Shown: one piece after another, positions 35,385 through 45,844 of the stretch
How the letters are laid out: each line of letters starts with the position of its first letter
Numbering within the stretch: the first letter of the stretch is position 1
From: Delphinus delphis
Lineage: Eukaryota; Chordata; Mammalia; Artiodactyla; Delphinidae
Assembly: GCF_949987515.2 (NCBI RefSeq)
Contig: NC_082701.1
Location: 41,247,755 to 41,311,754, forward strand
DNA length: 64,000 nucleotides
Direction of reading: 5' to 3'
Notes under the pieces: model-generated
The model's database searches: none
Told to the model about the DNA's origin: nothing
What the model saw: the letters and a program-made list of their open reading frames with translations, nothing else
Made by a program: the position numbers and the translations under genes

Positions 35385-35700
35385 GGAGGCTAACTGCTAG
35401 AATAATCAACCCTTAAATCTGAGTGGTTTGACACAATGACAGTGTATTTCTCCCTCATGTTGTGGTCCAGTGCAGTTGGCAGTGGGGCTCTGCTCCATGC
35501 AGTCATGCAGGGATCCAGCTTTCTCCCGTCTCTGTCCTCCTTTAGGCTTTCCGACTCATCTCTCTTCCGCCATCAGCTGGGGAAGGAGAGAGCACATCTA
35601 CTCTTAACCACCTCAACCTAGGAGAACTAGTCATACACACCACCTGGACGCACAGGTGGCTGGGAAAAGCCACCAACCCAAGAGGGAGATGAGAACCCCA
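35385..35700. repeat. Old mammalian interspersed repeat, family uncertain
   Basis: 'gctctgctccatgcagtcat' and 'gcagggatccagctttctcc' with flanking motifs recall a common old repeat that I cannot name. It ends near 'ggctgggaaaagccacc'. Confidence 0.45.
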
Positions 35701-35704
35701 ACAC

Positions 35705-36715
35705 TGGTCTCCACCACGCTGCCCTAGTTTACCTGCACAGTGGCTTCACAGTTTATCTAGCACATGGCATTTTCTTAGTGAAGACGCTCTGGACACCCAC
35801 TGGAGCTCAGTGGACAGGATTTGCCCAGCCATCCCTGATCCAAAGACCCCAAACAGGCAGGGATGCCTCATACCCTGGAGGTCACTGAGATAGACTGTGT
35901 CCTGCATTCTGTGCCCTGGCGTCTCTGTCTTGAAATGAGGGCTCAGCTCTTCCCCTGCCAACTTCCCAACGCCAAGAGCTTTCTGTTCTCCATGTGTTCC
36001 TCCTAATAGATGGCTCTTCCCTTCCGCACCCGCAGGAGACAGAGATTCTAAGGCAGTTGTCAAGAATTATCGCAGCCCAGAGAAAGGACGGGGAGAATGA
36101 GAGTGATTCGTCAAGAAGACTTACAAGCCGATTGGGCAGCCCGTGATCGGAGCTGTTTAGCTACCCAAAGGGATAGCAAGATAAATTACAGCCAGAAGAA
36201 TTAACAGTTACAACCGTGGGCTCTTACATTGTGAAGGCTCGTTCCAATCACCTGTCACTGGGCTTTTAAAGGTTAGGGGGGTGCCTGACTCTGTATTTAT
36301 ATCTCGCTTTAAACAACTGAAGGATGGGTTCCTGGGAAAGAGGGTGAGGCAGGTATTTATAAATGAAATCTTTCCTCTGGGTTACTGCTGCAGACCTATT
36401 TTTTTCTCCAGTTCTATTTGATTTCTAGCAGGTAATTGTTCCTAGCACTGGCTTTCCGTAACACGGGCTGTGCACTTTCTCTCTCTCCACTGAAGTCACT
36501 GTCAAGTGGCTAATGAACTGTAAACAGGCAAGGCGACGTGCACATGTTGCTGCCATTTTAAGGACCCTGGCTAAGCCCTTTGTGAAAATCAAATGTCCTT
36601 GAATCATTCAAATAACCCCTGCCCTGACTCAAGCCTGGGTGAATTTTATAGACCGGATGTTCTTAAGGCAAACAAAATTTTCTGGACTCCTTTTGCCAAT
36701 GACAGAGGCCAAGAT
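35705..36715. other. Intron 3, no repeat recognised
   Basis: The stretch 36060-36640 is balanced in composition, repeat-free to my eye and without coding signal. It is a candidate for conserved non-coding sequence only on those negative grounds. Confidence 0.4.
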
Positions 36716-36719
36716 CTTG

Positions 36720-36910
36720 GCTATCTTGAGCTCCTGCTATGTGTCACATAAACAATGCGCTGGATTCGGTTCATATATTAGCTCATAAAACTCTCCAGGA
36801 CAGAGACTAATACTCCTATTTCACAAGAGGTAACTGATACTCAAAGAGGTTCAGTTGTTCGCCCCAGGTCCCTAAGCTAGCATGTGGTGAAGGTGAGTTT
36901 CAGGCTTAGA
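36720..36910 (+). repeat. MIR element
   Basis: 'gagctcctgctatgtgtcac', 'atttcacaagaggtaactga' and 'aggtccctaagctagcatgt'. Confidence 0.85.
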
Positions 36911-37189
36911 ATGTCTGACTCCAAACCCGTAATTCTTTCTACTCCCAACACAATCCCCAAGTAAGGTGCCTGCCTGTGGGCTTCTCTGGAAGACCCCAGA
37001 GATAAGTCCCTTTACTCATAGTTTTTAAAAAGCTCCTGGGAAAAGACAGAACTTGAGTCCACAGGGCTGTGGACAGTGCAGTGGTCGACTTGGTGTATGG
37101 GATCACCCTGCCTCTCCCCGGTGGCTGGGCGGTAACCCAGAGAGAGGGCTGGACGGGGTGAGGGAGTGGGAAGCAGCTGTCTCAGTCGC

Positions 37190-37345
37190 TGTGGGGCAGG
37201 ATTGGGAGTCAAAAGCCTTGGGTTCTTGTCCAAACCCTTCCTCCGAATTGCTAGATGATCGCAGGCAAATCATTTTGCTTCTGTGAACCTCAGTCTTCTC
37301 CTCTTTACAATGGCGATGATACGGCTGTCCCACATTGAGAGGGAA
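37190..37345 (+). repeat. MIR fragment
   Basis: 'aaagccttgggttcttgtcc', 'gaacctcagtcttctcctct', 'acaatggcgatgatacggct'. Confidence 0.75.
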
Positions 37346-37479
37346 AGAGGAGGCCTTCCACGGAGCATCTCAGGACATGCAGGAATTTCTCAGTGGGTCT
37401 CTGATAACGAATGGCTTCTCTCCAGTGGCAGTGGCCGTCACCTGGCATTAGACAGGGAGGGCTTCCTTAGAGTGGGGAC

Positions 37480-37650
37480 CACAGGACAGTGATGCCAGGC
37501 TTCAACGTCCAACTGAATCCGGACTCCATCACTTACCAGCAGTGAGACCTGGGGCAAGCTTCTGCACGTCTCTGCCTCAGATTCCTCATCTGTATAAGAG
37601 GGATAACAATAGTACCGACCTCAAACTTCATCTATGCAAAGTGCCTGGGC
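37480..37650 (+). repeat. MIR element
   Basis: 'cggactccatcacttaccag', 'cagattcctcatctgtataa', 'ataacaatagtaccgacctc', 'atgcaaagtgcctgggcc'. Confidence 0.85.
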
Positions 37651-37654
37651 CAAA

Positions 37655-38725
37655 GGGTGTCTGTCCAGCTTCCTCCCTGACCTCTACCCTCCCACCCTCT
37701 ACCATGACGGCATACGCCAGTGTCCACACCACCAAGCAGGAGGGCTGAGGCCGTGGAACAACCTCAAGGAGCCCGACAAAGAGCTTGAACGGGGGGTATT
37801 TGTTCCTCTTTGAAAGGCGAGAGCCCAGGGCTTCTTCGTGGTCTGACAGTTTGCACCTGTTCATCTGTGATGTTCCAGACTCGCAAGGGAAGGTTCACTT
37901 CAAAGACCACTTTATCAGAGCAGCAGGGAAGACATCAGAGCATTTTGTAGTGAAGTCAATATTGCTTATGATTTCTGCCGATGCGCTTTCCAGAGCACCT
38001 GAGCTGGGGAGAAGAGAAGTGGGGTGGGCAGTACAACAGTTTGGGGCACCAACTCTATGACTCTAGTTATGGACACCGACACACACATGAACTTCGCAGA
38101 TAAGGACACTGTGGAGAGGGTGTCACGCACCCATGGTCATCCAGAGTCAGGATTTGTCACTAGGTCTGATCCACCCCAATCCAGACTGTGGTCCTTCGGG
38201 GACACAGGAGAAGGGATGCTACCACTCCCTGTTGCCAACCAAAGGCTATCCTCTCTTACTGCTTGAGACAAGCAGCACAGAGGTGCGTTCTGCTGGGCGG
38301 CGGGTGGGGACCCAGGAGTGGCTCCAGTTTAGATCTGTGATCTGGGCAATTTTCCCGGCAGCCACATTCAGTAGAAAGATGACTCCCACAGGGGGCTTAG
38401 TGGGTTATTGACATCTTAGTCGCTGTCCCAGGTGGGGCTTCACGTCTTCAGTCAAGGTCTTCATGCCCAGCAGGGTTGCCTGCCACCATTTTCTTCCATA
38501 ACCTTCCCATCTGGTTCAAGCAGCCCTGCCCTAAGCCTTGGTACCACTAGGGGCAGCAGTGAGCAGGTGACGTTGTCCAGCAGGGCTGCAGCGCTCAGGC
38601 ACCTGGCCCTTCCCCACCCAACCTGTGCCAAAATTCCACAGAGGGGAGGTTTCCCCTGGGTACAGTCCTGGGGAAGGATACATCTGGAGCTCCTTGTATA
38701 CACCACATGCTGTGATGGGTGCCTC
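37655..38725. other. Intron 3, no gene seen
   Basis: Unique-looking; a weak MIR-like piece at about 38070-38180. Confidence 0.4.
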
Positions 38726-38729
38726 CGTC

Positions 38730-38853
38730 TCCATGCTAACTCATTTAATACTCCCTCAAACCCTGGGAAGTAGAGATAATTATTCCCATCACGCAGATGA
38801 GGAAACTGAGGCTCAAAGATATTTTAAAACCTGCCCAGGGTTGCATAGGGAGT
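38730..38853 (+). repeat. MIR fragment
   Basis: 'ctaactcatttaatactccc', 'cagatgaggaaactgaggct', then 'cctgcccagggttgcatag'. Confidence 0.85.
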
Positions 38854-38854
38854 C

Positions 38855-39222
38855 ATAACAACAGTTGCCATTTATTGAGCTCCAGCTCTGTGCGAGACAC
38901 TATGCTGAACCCTTTCAGGCATGACCTCATTTAGAATATGTCATCAAATCTAAACAATGACAACTGTACGGGTCAGTGTTATTTTATGTGCCAGTAAGAA
39001 AGAAAACACTACCACTGATGGTAAGATCTTACAGACGCGTTAGGATGTGGGAAAATATGTGTTTCATAACCAACGAAATATAGACATTCTCACAATGAGA
39101 TATGTACTGTTACTGCCAATTTACAGGTGGGGAAACTCAGGCAATAACTGATAGAGCTAGAACCCAGAGCTATGTCTCCCTGAGTCCAGAGCCCAGTCTT
39201 TTAACCATGCAGTGCTGCCCTG
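38855..39222 (+). repeat. MIR element with extra middle
   Basis: Starts 'acagttgccatttattgagc' and ends 'ctatgtctccctgagtccag', like a full MIR. At 368 bp it is longer than the usual ~260, with about 130 unrelated bases in the middle (38945-39075). Confidence 0.75.
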
Positions 39223-39224
39223 AG

Positions 39225-40225
39225 TATTGACTAAGTCCCTGCTCTCCTCCAGTGCCCACGCTCTCCTAGACCATGTCCTTCAGTCTCCATGCAAACTTGT
39301 GGGGTGGTACCGGTATCCCTTTTTGGAGATGACGAAATAGCTGAGAATTAGAATCCAGTGCCCCGTTCCAAAGGCCACTCTCTTTTCACGACATCGCGTG
39401 GTACGTCACCTGCCCCTTCCAGCCTCTGTAATCCCCGGGCCATCTTTTCCAGGAGCCCACGTGGTGTCCCGTGTGGACACGGACTCTGTCGGGCCCCCCC
39501 ACTGGGAAGGTGAGGGTAAATGTCTTTCTCAGGGCCCAGCCAGGAGCCAGCCCATGACACGTACAAATGACTTTGAACTCCCGAGGCTGGTGAGGTATTG
39601 ATCTCTCCATTGTAGTCCTTCCAAATGGTCCAGGCATGTAAGATGATGTCTATGAAAGGGCAATGTGTCCCCAGTTCCCCTTCAAAGTGTTTCGTGGATG
39701 TACCCCATAGACTGTAACTGTAATTGGAACCACCAACTCAGCCATACAAAATTGGAATCATTCAGTGGAAAAGAAAGCGTTTTTTTAAGGTTGTAAAGTA
39801 CTCTGACTGTAAAAAATGTGACCCAGCATGCTGACGATGGTGGCATTTCTAGAGATGGTGGCCAGGAAGTCACAGTTTGAAGGACTGACAGGTAGTGATA
39901 GGTGAGGTTCCACAATTATAATGGACCCTCCACAAGTGTTAATTATTTGGGGAATGATGGAACACAGTGTGGTGTTATAAACCGCCTAAATACAGAGCAG
40001 GTAGCCCTCTTTGGAAAATTGCGTAAGATTCAATTAAGTGCGGGTCCTGCTGGTGCAGAGCTGAGCCAGAAAGATCAGACCTGAGAGCTCAGCCCGTCTG
40101 AGAGTTCAGTGGCTCAGGGGCACAGACTTTCGATTCCAGATCTCATCCTTCCAGGATCCACACGCTTTATGCCTGTAAACATCCGCCACCCCCACGCTGG
40201 AAAGCTCCAGGAAGGCGGTAGTAAA
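39225..40225. other. Intron 3, nothing firm
   Basis: A weak MIR-like piece at 39280-39400. No gene. Confidence 0.4.
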
Positions 40226-40313
40226 AGATGAATTTTACGGCCACTGCTCTGTGCACACGGAGCCTCCCTGCCACGGAGCCTTCACCAGGCAGGGTCGCAG
40301 GAGGAAATTCATC

Positions 40314-40690
40314 CAGTCCCCGAACGCGGGCGTCCAGGGCCGCAGCGGTGGAGTCCCAGAGGGCAGAGGCGGCTGCGGCTCATTCTGACACCCTTGCGGG
40401 GCTTTCAGAGGCCTCGATCGGAGCGTGGGGCGTAAAGGTGTTAAAGTGCCCCTCAGCCCCGCCTCGAGAATTAACCGAAGCCACACACGTGGTCAGTGTG
40501 GGCCCTCAACGAACATCCCGTCCTTCCTTGGTCAGGGCTAGGACTTGCGGCGTGGTGCTGGGTCAGCTGAAAATCCTCCTAGCTAGCTCAGAATCTGCTC
40601 TAGGGTGGAGGGCCGAGGCGGGGTGAGGAGAGGGGGAGGGGCAGGTGGCCCCAGGAGGCGGCAGAGGGCAGAGCGGGGCGGGCTGGCCTT
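40314..40690. promoter_or_regulatory. CpG-rich patch in intron 3, possible regulatory
   Basis: The first ~170 bases (40320-40490) hold about 17 CpG dinucleotides, far above the rest of the intron. GC-box-like sequences (ggggcgggctgg near 40675) and an E-box (cacgtg near 40487) follow. An open frame on the + strand (40228-40626, 132 codons) overlaps it without recognisable domains. This could be an intronic CpG island with promoter or enhancer activity. No transcript evidence is visible. Confidence 0.4.
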
Positions 40691-40901
40691 GTGTTCAGTC
40701 CACACACACACCCAGCCCCCACTCACTCACGCTCCCAGCCGGGGCAGAGCCACCCGAGACCCCCCCGCTACCAACTCCACGCCCACCCAGATATGTGGAA
40801 AGTGGATTCCGAATGGAGCTAAAAGCCAAAACTGTAGCAAATGCATTGAGGTGCTCTCCAGTCAACCTGGACCCAGCTTCTCTTTCAAATATGCAGTTGA
40901 A

Positions 40902-41114
40902 GGGCTTCCCTGGTGGCGCAGTGGTTGAGAGTCTGCCTGCCGATGCAGGGGACATGGGTTCGTGCCCCGGTCCGGGAAGATCCCACATGCCGCAGAGCGG
41001 CTGGGCCCGTGAGCCATGGCCGCTGAGCCTGCGCGTCCGGAGCCTGTGCTCCGCAACGGGAGAGGCCACAGCAGTGAGAGGCCCGCGTACAGCAAAAAAA
41101 AAAAAAAAAAAAAA
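40902..41114 (+). mobile_element. CHR-type SINE, + orientation
   Basis: Full short CHR SINE with a 22-base A tail. The 11-bp target-site duplication ATGCAGTTGAA / ATGCAATTGAA is at 40891-40901 and 41115-41125, with one difference. Confidence 0.96.
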
Positions 41115-41129
41115 ATGCAATTGAAAAAA

Positions 41130-42360
41130 GCCATGTCATAAAAGTCCCCCATCCCAACAGAGATCATGAACAGAGGCCAGTCTGTGCCCCTACAAACATC
41201 CTCCCCCAGCACCCCGCCTAGCCCATGCAAACAGGAATGTTTTCATGCCGATGTAAAGGTGATGTAGTTGAAGCGGAAACAATGGGATGCTGGGGATTGA
41301 TAGCTGCGGAGGAGCAGAGTGAAGCCCCAGGCAGGGCTGCAGGAGAGGGAGACAGAGTGCTGGGGGCTACCCGGTGCTCTCTGTGGGCGACACGCACACC
41401 CTCGTCTGTGACTCTCCTGCTGCTGTGCAGTGTGCGCCCTGCGCACAGATGTATGCAGCAGCTCTGAGATGCTCCAGCTGAGCAGCAGCCAGTCCTGCTG
41501 CCTCCTCTAGACTCTTCCGTTGACGATGCGCATAGGTGGAAGCTGGACTGAGGGATCTTCTCAGAAAGATGAAAATGCACCCAGGGTTAATAAAAAAAAA
41601 AAAAAGAGGAGAAGGACGAGGAGGAAGAAAATACAGGGCAGAGATGCAGTCTGGATCCCAAATGACCCCTTTCCAGCTTACAGAGCTGAGAGTATGGGTC
41701 AGAGAAAAGAGCTGGGGGAGTCAGGACCCCTAGTACTATGTCACGAGGACCCCCCCAGCAGCAGTGAAGTCCAGAGCAGAACCTGCAGGGGGGCCCAGGA
41801 CAGGAAAAGACAAAGGATACTTATGTCAACAGCTGGGCCAGCGTTGGAAGGAGTGAAGAAAACCCCAGGCTCTGAATGGGGAAGTGCCTGGTTCAGGTCA
41901 GCCTGGGAGTAAAGGCCTGGCTCGTATGCCTCTGAGCTCCCTCCTCTGCGTGAGGCCACCCCTGCGCCTGCATCCCTGCGACACTTCCCCTCCCCCAGTT
42001 TCAACCAGCAAATCACACACCAAGGCAATTTGCTGCGAACACACTGCCAGCGCCGACAGCACTTGCCCAAGAAATTGTGTCTGGACGAAGATGCGACGAC
42101 AGTGGTGTGTCAGCGTGCACAGACACCCTAAAAACGCTCTTCTGTCAAGGCAGCCCTTACACTGGGGAGTGGAGGCAGGGCATGAATTTTGCAGGGGCTG
42201 GTACCTACCAGGGATGTATATTCACTGAAGGTGCAGGAGTCACCAGAACAATGATGGAGACTTTTTCAGTCACCCGGGGCTGTTCCCAGGGCACGGAGCA
42301 GGACACACCAGCCTGACACTCACCCACGTGCCCCCTTGTTGCCCTACCTGAGGCTCCCCT
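41130..42360. other. Intron 3, no gene seen
   Basis: Unique-looking sequence; purine-rich microsatellite-like run at about 41591-41635. Confidence 0.4.
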
Positions 42361-42364
42361 TCCA

Positions 42365-42735
42365 GGCCACGCCTCTCTTTACCTCTGGGCCTTTGCCTGG
42401 GCAGTTCCCTGGACCCAGGGCACTCTTCCCACACTCCAGATCTGTCTAATGGACAGCACAGTCTTTCTAGACTCAGCCCAAAGGTGACCACCGCCTCCAT
42501 AAAGGATTTTCTGATCCCCCCACTCCAAGTTGGTCTGGCCGTGCCCTCCTTAGTGCCTCCACAACTCCCGTACATTGTTCCCCCATTATAGCACTTGCTT
42601 TGTTACATGCCTGTCTGTTCTTTCTAGACTGTAGGCCCCCAGGTCGTAGGAACCAGGTCTTATTCATCTTCGTAGCCTCAAATCCTAGGAGTGTTCCTAG
42701 AACAGATTAGGTGCTAAACAAACATTTATTGCACA
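42365..42735 (+). repeat. LINE L2 3' end
   Basis: 'gggcctttgcctgggcagtt', 'cattatagcacttgctttgt', 'actgtaggcccccaggtcgt' and a tail 'ttaggtgctaaacaaacatt' are in L2 order; a rather complete copy. Confidence 0.75.
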
Positions 42736-42751
42736 CTTGGAAGGAGGATGA

Positions 42752-42896
42752 TTGAGAGGGTGGGTGGGTGGGTGGATGGGGGGGCCGGTGTGGGTGAATG
42801 GATGGAGGGATGAATAGAACGTGGGTGGATGGATCAATGAATGGATGTATAAATGGAGGGATGAATGGAGGGTGGGTGGATGGATGGATGGATGAA
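42752..42896. repeat. (GGGT)n/(GGAT)n microsatellite
   Basis: GGGT units at 42758-42775, then GGAT/GAAT units in variable order to 42896. Confidence 0.93.
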
Positions 42897-43072
42897 AATA
42901 ATAATGAAAAAAAGAATATTTTTATGAAAATAAAAGTGCAGGGGCTGTCTGCCCCATGACACCAAAGCTGGAAGGATTCTTGTAGAGCTCCAGAGGCATA
43001 TCTAGAGCCAGCAAAGCCCAAGGTGAAAGTCACATTAGAATGAGACAAGTTATAGTCTTTGAAAAAGATCCT

Positions 43073-43083
<11 letters not shown>

Positions 43084-43112
<29 letters not shown>

Positions 43113-43302
43113 GGTACACGGGCCTCTCACTGCCGTGGCCTCTCCCGTTGCGGAGCACAGGCTCCGGACGCGCAGGCTCAGCGGCCATGGCTCACGGGCC
43201 CAGCCGCTCCGCGGCATGTGGGATCTTCCCGGACAGGGGCACGAACCCGCGTCCCCTGCATCGGCAGGCGGACTCTCAACCACTGCGCCACCAGGGAAGC
43301 CC
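43084..43302 (-). mobile_element. Young CHR-type SINE, - orientation
   Basis: Full short CHR SINE with an uninterrupted T tail (33 T in a row from 43078, including duplication bases). The perfect 14-bp target-site duplication CCTCTTGCTTTTTT is at 43070-43083 and 43303-43316. The long pure tail and perfect duplication make it look the youngest in the window. Confidence 0.97.
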
Positions 43303-43392
43303 CCTCTTGCTTTTTTGAATAAACAATTCACTTTTTGCTCTTGTCACGTTCTCTCCCACTCGCAGACATTTTTACAATGGATACCGTTGTAA

Positions 43393-43443
43393 TCTGTTAC
43401 CGACTGATTGGTGGATTTGATTTTAGTATTTTATTTGATTTTA
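43393..43443 (+). repeat. 51-bp perfect duplication, copy 1
   Basis: Identical over 51 bases to 44893-44943, direct orientation. The flanks differ. Confidence 0.95.
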
Positions 43444-43861
43444 TTATTAGTCACAAACCATGGGTAATTCACTTTTTAAACTGATCTTTGTTGCTTACTG
43501 AAGTGCTGCATCAGCTACTACTACTTAGTTTCCAGCCAGCACAACCAGCAGTTCTGTGTGTGACCCCAGGGCAGGACCAGGGTGTTGCTGAATTCTGATT
43601 GGGTGAATCCTCCTGTGGTCCAAATGCCGTTTGGGGGATGCTCCTACGCAAGAGGGCAGGTTGTGGTTCCCGTCCTTGCAGGGAAGTCACATTCTGTATT
43701 TTATATAGTACATAATAAGTCTTATCTAGTCTATGTGAATACTTAACAGTGTATAGTTTGATGGTTCCCGCAGATGAAGCTTCCCTAAATACAACATTTC
43801 CTCTCGGTTCTGATTCCAGTCAAACGGCAGTGTTTAGGTAAGTTCTAACACCACATCTGTG

Positions 43862-43907
43862 ATCCATTGGTGATGGCTGTCATCTGTCATCCATTGGTGA
43901 TGGCTGT
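43862..43907 (+). repeat. 27-bp period tandem duplication
   Basis: ATCCATTGGTGATGGCTGT occurs at 43862-43880 and 43889-43907. Confidence 0.95.
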
Positions 43908-44094
43908 GCAGGATGCGAGGAGGGGTGCAGTCGTCTGGTTTGCCTTATAGACCACCCCCTATACTCTACTACACCTGGAGGTTATCTATTCTGAACCCAG
44001 ATGCTGCAGATGAAAAAGCTAGGTCCTCCAGACAGGACAGCAGGGTAACAGCACAGCCAAGATTAGGCTGTCCCCTGACCCCCAGTCAGGAGCC

Positions 44095-44240
44095 TTGCAG
44101 TCAGACAGACCTGGGTTTGGCTCCTGCCTCTGCCATTTCTTAGCTGTGTGGTGTCGGGCAAGTTACTGAAGTTTGCTCATCTGTAAAATGGGGATGATAA
44201 TATTTAACTGGCAAAGTTGTTGTGAGGGCTAAACTGTTCA
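44095..44240 (+). repeat. MIR element
   Basis: 'cagacctgggtttggctcct', 'tcatctgtaaaatggggatg' and 'gttgttgtgagggctaaact'; a well-kept MIR copy. Confidence 0.88.
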
Positions 44241-44394
44241 ATGACTCCATGTGACATTTCCCGTGTTGGGTTCTGAAGAACCCATGTTCCCATCCCCAAA
44301 TCTCTGCTGCAGCCTCCGTCCACCCACCCAGGCATTGCCTCTGCTTCCGGTGGACCCCACCCACTGTGGTAAAAGGCAAGGCACATTGATAAAC

Positions 44395-44590
44395 GTGTAG
44401 ACTGCTGGCTTCTAGTTCCAGCTCTGCCTCCTACTGTCCATGACCACAGTCTCTTTAACGCTTCCGTCTCCCAGGATATACAATGGAGATCATAAAAGTA
44501 CCAACCCCACAAGGGTATGGTAAGGATTCGAGGAGTCAGTCCAAGTAAGGTGCTGAGTAAGGGCTCAGCAAATACCAGCGGTGTCTATAC
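44395..44590 (+). repeat. MIR element
   Basis: 'ctagttccagctctgcctcc', 'tggagatcataaaagtacca' and 'taagggctcagcaaatacca'. Confidence 0.8.
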
Positions 44591-44892
44591 CATCAATTAG
44601 TCCACAGTGAGTCTTCAGTGCAAGTAGTTCTTACTCACACAGGGTCATTGTGTGGGTTGAAAGAGACGCTGTCCTTACAAGCACCTACCACAGGGTCTCC
44701 ACCCGGGAGGGGTTATTATTGCTCAGTCTCTTTGCGATGACTTTTGCTTCTTCGTGGTACCATCTCTCCTGCTTTGACCTTGGGGACTGAACACTCACGA
44801 AAACCACAGGGATGGGGCGGGAGGGGGGTGGGCGCCTCACTGCTTCTGTGCTGCCTGCAAGGACATGCTTCCCCTGAGACCCCATTGCTGCC

Positions 44893-44943
44893 TCTGTTAC
44901 CGACTGATTGGTGGATTTGATTTTAGTATTTTATTTGATTTTA
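44893..44943 (+). repeat. 51-bp perfect duplication, copy 2
   Basis: See 43393-43443; the offset between starts is exactly 1500 bases. Confidence 0.95.
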
Positions 44944-44944
44944 G

Positions 44945-45220
44945 TATTGTTTAAAAGGAGCATAATATAATCATTTGTGAACACACTTAAATCACTCTGT
45001 GGGATGCAATAAAAACATCAAACCAAAAATTATGGCTAGAAAGCAAGCAGGCTCTGATTTCCCCTCCATCTGGGTGGGCCAGGGGGAAGTTTATACTTGT
45101 AGTAGAAGGTGGGAAAATGAGGGTGGGGGGGATCACAGGGCATGGCCAAGAGCAGGGAGACCTCACGAGCCCACCGATCCTAGAACCTGGCGCCTCTCGG
45201 AGCACCGTACCTTTAAGGCC
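44945..45220. other. Intron 3, nothing recognised
   Basis: Unique-looking, no gene. Confidence 0.4.
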
Positions 45221-45224
45221 CTGC

Positions 45225-45330
45225 CCCTTACAGATGGAGCAGAGAAGCACAGAGAGGCTGAGTGACATACTCAAGATCACACAGGAAAACCTGCTATCAG
45301 CTAATCCAGGACTCAGATGTGATTCGGTGC
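45225..45330 (+). repeat. MIR fragment
   Basis: 'cttacagatggagcagagaa' then 'actcaagatcacacaggaaa'. Confidence 0.7.
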
Positions 45331-45629
45331 CGAGCCCACCTCAGTGCAGAGCCAGTGGAGACCAACATGGAGGACCCTCTGCTCCTCCTGGACTGGGTGA
45401 GGGCAGCCCCCTGCCTTCATCCTCTGTACTGGGGCTGGGAGAAAGCAGGGTGGTACAATTCATTCATTTATTCACTCATTGATTCAATAAGTATCAAGCA
45501 CCCATTATATGCCAGCCCCTGTACTAGAGGCCTGAGATCCAGTGAACAGGAAGAGATATGAGTGTAGCTGAAGAGGTGGATGCCAGTTAGGAAAGGCACG
45601 TGGAACCAGCCACCGACTGATACCTTTAA

Positions 45630-45840
45630 TGAAGGACTTTCACAAGCACTTCCCAAACCTAGGACTCAATGAACACATGGAAGCACTGCGTGAGGCTCTT
45701 CCCACCTATTGTCTCATTTAACCCTCAGGGAGGCCCTGGGAGTTACAGATAATTAGCTCTGTTTTGCAGATAAGGAAGCTGAGACCCAGAGTAGTTATGT
45801 AACTTAGCCAAGGCCACACAGCCTGTCTGTGGTGGAACCA
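45630..45840 (+). repeat. MIR element
   Basis: 'ctattgtctcatttaaccct', 'gttttgcagataaggaagct', 'gagaccca' and 'aaggccacacagcctgtctg'. Confidence 0.88.
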
Positions 45841-45844
45841 TGTT

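Noticed and set aside
40228..40626. 132-codon open frame over the CpG-rich patch
   Set aside because: GC-rich DNA has few stops by chance. The Ala/Ser/Arg-rich product matches nothing known to me.
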